Source of the DNA: an uncultured Verrucomicrobia subdivision 3 bacterium
GTDB lineage: Bacteria; Verrucomicrobiota; Verrucomicrobiia; Limisphaerales; UBA11358
Direction: 5' to 3'
Assembly: GCA_903850425.1 (NCBI GenBank)
Contig: CAINLR010000113.1
Span: forward strand, 1 to 64,000
DNA: 64,000 nucleotides
Shown: in pieces, positions 60,288 through 64,000 of the stretch
Layout of the letters: each line of letters begins with the position of its first letter
Numbering within the stretch: position 1 is the first letter of the stretch
The notes under the pieces: model-generated
Databases searched by the model: none
Told to the model about the DNA's origin: nothing
What the model saw: the letters and a program-made list of their open reading frames with translations, nothing else
Position numbers and translations under genes: made by a program

Positions 60288-61622
60288 ATGAAACGAAACA
60301 ACGAATTCAGCCGCCGCAAATTTTTCGGCGGGATGTTGCGCGGTGCCATTGTCGCCGCCGTGGCCCCTAATTTTATTCCGTTGCGCGTGCCGGCGGGCGA
60401 AAACACGCCGAGCAAAAAAATCCAGCTCGGCCACATCGGTGTCGGCGGCCAGGGCACCAATGATCTGCGGAATTTTCTCGCGGTGGATGGCGCCGCATCC
60501 GTCGCCATTTGCGATCCGTTCCGCCAGCGGCGCGAAAGCGCCGCCAAGTTTGTGCAGGACGCGCAAAAACTGGAGCCGAAACTTTACAACGACTTCCGCG
60601 ATTTGCTCGCGGACAAAAGCGTGGACGCCGTGGTCATCGCCACGCCGGATCACTGGCATGTGCCGATCGGCCTCGCGGCGGTGCGCGCGGGCAAGGATGT
60701 TTATATTGAAAAACCGCTCGGTCACAGTCTCGAACAAAATCAGGCCATGCTGGCGGCGGTGAAGAAACATGAACGAATTTTTCAATACGGCACGCAGCAG
60801 CGCGCGCAAGAAATGCTCAAGCGCGGCGTGGAACTGGTGCTCAATGGCTACATCGGTGAATTGCAGCGCCTCGAAGTTTGGGCACCGGGCGGTCAGGGCG
60901 GCGGCTCGCTGGATAAAGTTCTCGTGCCTGACGGCCTTGATTACGAACTCTACATCGGTCCCGCGCCGATGAAGCCTTGCAGCAAGGATCGCATCACCAG
61001 CCACGGTTCGTGGTATTGCTCGGATTATGCGCTGGGCTTCATCGCCGGTTGGGGCGCACATCCGCTGGACATCGCGATTTGGGGCATGGACTCGGATATG
61101 AAAGGCCCGATTTCATTTCGCGGCACCGGCGATTTTCCGACGCCGAACGGTTTGTTCGACACTTGTGCGATGTGGGATGTGGACGTGAAATTCCACGACG
61201 GCATCCCGATGCGGTTCATGAGCACCAATCACGCCGCGCCGATTGTCAAAAAATATCGTGACGACGATCAGGGCGACGGCACAACATTTTTCGGTTCCAA
61301 AGGCTGGGTCAGCCTAAGCCGCAACGGCGTGGCCGCGAGCAATCCCGACTGGTTCAAGCTCAAGCAATGCGAAGGCACCAAGCGCGTGCTCTATCACAAC
61401 CATTATTACAAATCCTTCGTGGACAGTGTGCGCGAACGCTCGCCGTCCGTCGCGCCGATTCAAGACGCGCTGCGCTCGGATGCCATCAGTCATCTTTCGC
61501 TCATGGCCATCAAATCCGGCGGCGAAGTGGTTTGGGATCCGAAGAAATACAAAATCGAATCGCCGAAAGAATTGAACGAGCAGATGCACTGCCCAGTGCG
61601 CGGCGAGTGGAAACAAGTTTAA
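60288..61622 (+). CDS. Gfo/Idh/MocA-family oxidoreductase, Tat-exported
   Basis: 444 residues. Tat signal SRRKFFGGMLRGAIVAAVAP, then a Rossmann NAD-binding start (LGHIGVGGQGTNDLRNFL), the family motif EKPLGHSLEQNQAML and a C-terminal alpha/beta domain (DYALGFIAGWGAHPLDIAIW). Oxidises or reduces a sugar or sugar lactone in the periplasm with bound cofactor. In line with the ThuA and isomerase genes. Confidence 0.88.
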   Translation: MKRNNEFSRRKFFGGMLRGAIVAAVAPNFIPLRVPAGENTPSKKIQLGHIGVGGQGTNDLRNFLAVDGAASVAICDPFRQRRESAAKFVQDAQKLEPKLYNDFRDLLADKSVDAVVIATPDHWHVPIGLAAVRAGKDVYIEKPLGHSLEQNQAMLAAVKKHERIFQYGTQQRAQEMLKRGVELVLNGYIGELQRLEVWAPGGQGGGSLDKVLVPDGLDYELYIGPAPMKPCSKDRITSHGSWYCSDYALGFIAGWGAHPLDIAIWGMDSDMKGPISFRGTGDFPTPNGLFDTCAMWDVDVKFHDGIPMRFMSTNHAAPIVKKYRDDDQGDGTTFFGSKGWVSLSRNGVAASNPDWFKLKQCEGTKRVLYHNHYYKSFVDSVRERSPSVAPIQDALRSDAISHLSLMAIKSGGEVVWDPKKYKIESPKELNEQMHCPVRGEWKQV

Positions 61623-61636
61623 CCAAAATTGTTTTC

Positions 61637-62479
61637 ATGAAAATCGGCTGTTTTGCCCTCGTTGAACCGTTCACGCCCATGGAACGGCAGTTTGAACTTA
61701 TCCGTAGTTTGGCCATTGATTACGTTGACCTCACCGACAACCACGACGGCGCGTCACTCGGTGTCGAGTTTGGCTTCGCCGCGTCCGTGAGCCTCGACAG
61801 TCATCCGGCAAAAATCCGTCAGTTGGCGGCGAAACACAAACTCAAGTTGAGCACCGTTTGCGCGCACGCCAATCTGCTTGATCCCGCCGCACCGGATGTT
61901 TACGGCACGTTCCAAATCATCAAAGCCATCCGGCTCGCCGCTGATCTGGGCATTCCCGAAGTCATCACGACCGAAGGCGATCCGAAAACCAAATTCGGCC
62001 ACGCGCTCTCGGAGAAAGAAAGGCTGTTCACCATTTGCGAAAAATTGCAGTCGCCGATTGAATGGGCCGAAGAACTCGGCGTTAAGCTGCTGCTCGAACC
62101 GCACGGCATCGTCACGGATTCCGTCCAGCACATGGGCGATTTGCTCGAACGCCTCGGCCACGAAAAAACCGTCGGCATCTGTCTGGACACCGGCAACTCA
62201 TGGCTCGGTGGCGCGGTGCCGCTGGATTATGTGAAGACTTTTGGGAACCGGATTCAGCACGTCCACTGGAAAGATATGCCGAAGTCGTGGCTGCCAAAGC
62301 GCGGAAAAGTTTTTGGCTGCGGCATGGCGGTCATTCCGCTCGGCGATGGTGTGGTCGGCATTCCGACCATTGTGAAAGCGCTGAAGAAAATGAGTTTCAA
62401 AGGCACGACCACTTTGGAAATCGCAGGTGCGGAAAACGTGAAAACTTCCGCCCGGCGATTGCGCGAGTGGGCGGGCTGA
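61637..62479 (+). CDS. sugar phosphate isomerase/epimerase (AP2Ec TIM barrel)
   Basis: 280 residues from ATG 61637. TIM barrel with metal ligands: LAIDYVDLTDNHDGASLG, LGVKLLLEPHGIVTDSVQHM (Glu), VGICLDTGNSWLGG (Asp), IQHVHWKDMPKSW (His) and the closing TTTLEIAGAENV (Glu). Probably epimerises the product of the Gfo/Idh enzyme. 14 bp gap from that gene. Confidence 0.85.
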   Translation: MKIGCFALVEPFTPMERQFELIRSLAIDYVDLTDNHDGASLGVEFGFAASVSLDSHPAKIRQLAAKHKLKLSTVCAHANLLDPAAPDVYGTFQIIKAIRLAADLGIPEVITTEGDPKTKFGHALSEKERLFTICEKLQSPIEWAEELGVKLLLEPHGIVTDSVQHMGDLLERLGHEKTVGICLDTGNSWLGGAVPLDYVKTFGNRIQHVHWKDMPKSWLPKRGKVFGCGMAVIPLGDGVVGIPTIVKALKKMSFKGTTTLEIAGAENVKTSARRLREWAG

Positions 62480-62506
62480 ATCTGAACTCTGCCAGACTAA
62501 ATCAAA

Positions 62507-64000
62507 ATGAAAAACATCAGTGCCATTGACCTCGTCATCATCGTGCTTTATCTCGCTGGCATCGTCGGCGCGGGCGTGTGGGTTGGCCTGCGCAAACGCA
62601 AGGGCGGCGAGGCCGGCAGTTATTTTCTCGCCGGCAACACGTTGAGCTGGTCGTCAATTGGGCTGGCGCTGTTCGCGACGAACATTTCCTGCCTGCACCT
62701 CGTCAGCCTCGCGCAGGCGGGCTACGATTCCGGCCTGCTCATGGGTAATTTCGAATGGCTCGCGGCCTACACGCTGATTGTGTTGAGCCTGTTCTTCGTG
62801 CCGTTCTACATGCGCGCCAAAGTCGCCACGCTGCCGGACTTTTTGGAGAAACGCTATTGCACCGAATGTCGCGACTGGCTCGCCGGACTCTCGATGCTCA
62901 CGGCAATCATTTTCAACATCGCGTTTCCACTTTCCACCGGCTGGCTGGTGTTGCACGGTGTGTTCGGCATTGATAAATGGGTTTGCATCCTGACGCTGAC
63001 GACGCTGACGGCGATTTACACCATTCTCGGCGGACTCTCGGCGGTCGTGCTGACGGAGACAATTCAAGCCGTCATTCTGCTGACCGGTTCCATCATCATC
63101 ACCGCGCTGGCCTACTCGAAGGCCGGCGGCTGGCACGGCATGACCGAACAACTGCACGCCAGCGGCGAGACGATCAAGCTGTCCATGCTGCGCTCGCCGA
63201 CCGACGAACCCGGCCTGCCGTGGTATGCGGTGCTGCTGGGCTATCCGGCGTTGAGCATCTGGTATTGGTGCGCCGACCAGACCATCGTCCAGCGCGTCCT
63301 CGGCGCAAAGGACGAAAACCACGCGCGCACCGGGCCGTTGTTCTGCGGCCTCATCAAGGTCTTTCCCGTGTTCGTTTTCATCCTGCCCGGCCTATTATTT
63401 TTGACGATGATTCAAGGCGGCAAGCTCGACGGACTCGCACAATTGCGTATTCGCAGCGAACAAACCGTCGTTTCCGGCAAACAATTTCAACTTGAACTCA
63501 CCGGCAAGGCGCTCGGTGGCCAGACGCAAAAAATTGGTTTCACCGACGGACAAGCGCCTCTGGATTTGACCAAGGAACTTGCGAACGACGGCAAGCCGCT
63601 CACGTTGATGACCGGGCTTGACGCGAAGAAACTTATTTTGCCGACAAACGTAACCGTGATGACGTCGAAGGAAACCTACGGCCTGATGATTAAGAACCTG
63701 ATGCCCGTCGGCCTGTTCGGCGTGATGGCGGCGGCGTTGATGGCGGCGCTCATGGGCAATCTTGCCAGCGCCTCTAATTCTATTGCCACGCTGTTCAGCT
63801 ACGATTTGTGGCGACGCTTCCGCCCTGCCACACCGGAGCACCGGCTCGTTTTGATCGGTCGGCTGGCCTCACTCGCGGCGTTTCTACTGGGCATCGGCCT
63901 CGTGCCGTTGCTGGACAATTACAAGAGCATTTTCGCTGGCATCAACGACATCATCGCACACATCGCGCCGCCGGTGTCGTGCGTGTTTGCCGTGGGTGTC
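62507..64000 (+). CDS. solute:sodium symporter (SSS family), incomplete at window end
   Basis: 498 codons from ATG 62507, open to the end of the window. SSS features include GSYFLAGNTLSWSSIGLALF with the Na+-site helix TNISCLHLVSLAQ, YTILGGLSAVVLTETIQAVI, WYWCADQTIVQRVLGAKDEN and AAALMAALMGNLASASNSIA. A polar insertion of ~80 residues (RSEQTVVSGKQFQLELTG and beyond) between helices is larger than in ordinary members and may be periplasmic. Likely imports the sugar handled by the preceding genes. Confidence 0.9.
   Translation, partial: MKNISAIDLVIIVLYLAGIVGAGVWVGLRKRKGGEAGSYFLAGNTLSWSSIGLALFATNISCLHLVSLAQAGYDSGLLMGNFEWLAAYTLIVLSLFFVPFYMRAKVATLPDFLEKRYCTECRDWLAGLSMLTAIIFNIAFPLSTGWLVLHGVFGIDKWVCILTLTTLTAIYTILGGLSAVVLTETIQAVILLTGSIIITALAYSKAGGWHGMTEQLHASGETIKLSMLRSPTDEPGLPWYAVLLGYPALSIWYWCADQTIVQRVLGAKDENHARTGPLFCGLIKVFPVFVFILPGLLFLTMIQGGKLDGLAQLRIRSEQTVVSGKQFQLELTGKALGGQTQKIGFTDGQAPLDLTKELANDGKPLTLMTGLDAKKLILPTNVTVMTSKETYGLMIKNLMPVGLFGVMAAALMAALMGNLASASNSIATLFSYDLWRRFRPATPEHRLVLIGRLASLAAFLLGIGLVPLLDNYKSIFAGINDIIAHIAPPVSCVFAVGV

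Noticed and set aside
1-64000. CRISPR array or cas genes
   Set aside because: No regularly spaced direct repeats and no Cas-like proteins were seen.

Overview
The window reads as chromosome of a Gram-negative heterotroph, most likely Verrucomicrobiota (subdivision 3 / Limisphaerales-like). This is inferred from the mixture of fucosidases, a GH43 enzyme, rhamnose genes, URO-D-like methyltransferase, ThuA/Gfo-Idh proteins and solute:sodium symporter with nitrogen-oxide respiration genes. No rRNA is present, so the assignment is not proven.

Layout. 0.2-2.6 kb: REP-like repeat, a wrecked WYL regulator and a HigBA-type toxin-antitoxin pair. 3.1-21.8 kb (cluster A): an octahaem HAO-family cytochrome with a polytopic membrane partner; a cupin/DUF2249/NnrS-like/MIP18/DUF2249 operon; copper nitrite reductase NirK with NirV, an SCO protein and a Crp/Fnr regulator; haem O/A synthesis genes; and a haem-copper reductase operon whose subunit I has Gln where oxygen reductases carry the cross-linked Tyr, followed by SenC and a cytochrome b-ferredoxin-MvhD-like fusion. 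21.8-24.2 kb: broken GH3 and DUF5703-like genes and an intact GH43. 24.2-31.5 kb: accessory island with a three-gene ABC-ATPase/nuclease defence system flanked by small unknown genes. 31.4-43.5 kb (cluster B): second copies of the cupin operon, DGC/DUF2249/Crp genes and octahaem pair, plus Rieske protein, outer-membrane protein, YgbA_NO protein, NosR/NapH-like ferredoxin and quinol-type NO reductase. 43.7-48.6 kb: RecD2, an excisionase-like protein, a tyrosine integrase beside tRNA-Arg, and a second integrase remnant. 48.9-64 kb: rhamnose and fucose catabolism with two AraC regulators and a stretch of gene fragments.

How it works together. NirK would make NO in the periplasm. A quinol NO reductase (cluster B) and a CuA-containing NOR-like haem-copper enzyme (cluster A) would reduce it to N2O. 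No NosZ, Nar or Nap is seen, so within this window the path runs only from nitrite to N2O. Nine palindromes of the form TTGAC-N4-GTCAA (or one or two mismatches) sit in front of nearly every operon of both clusters. Two Crp/Fnr paralogues with an FNR-like recognition helix (E..SR) but no FNR cysteine cluster are encoded inside the clusters. In four promoters the box centre is exactly 41.5 bp from the A of the start codon, with a TAnAnT-like -10 in place, which predicts leaderless messages.
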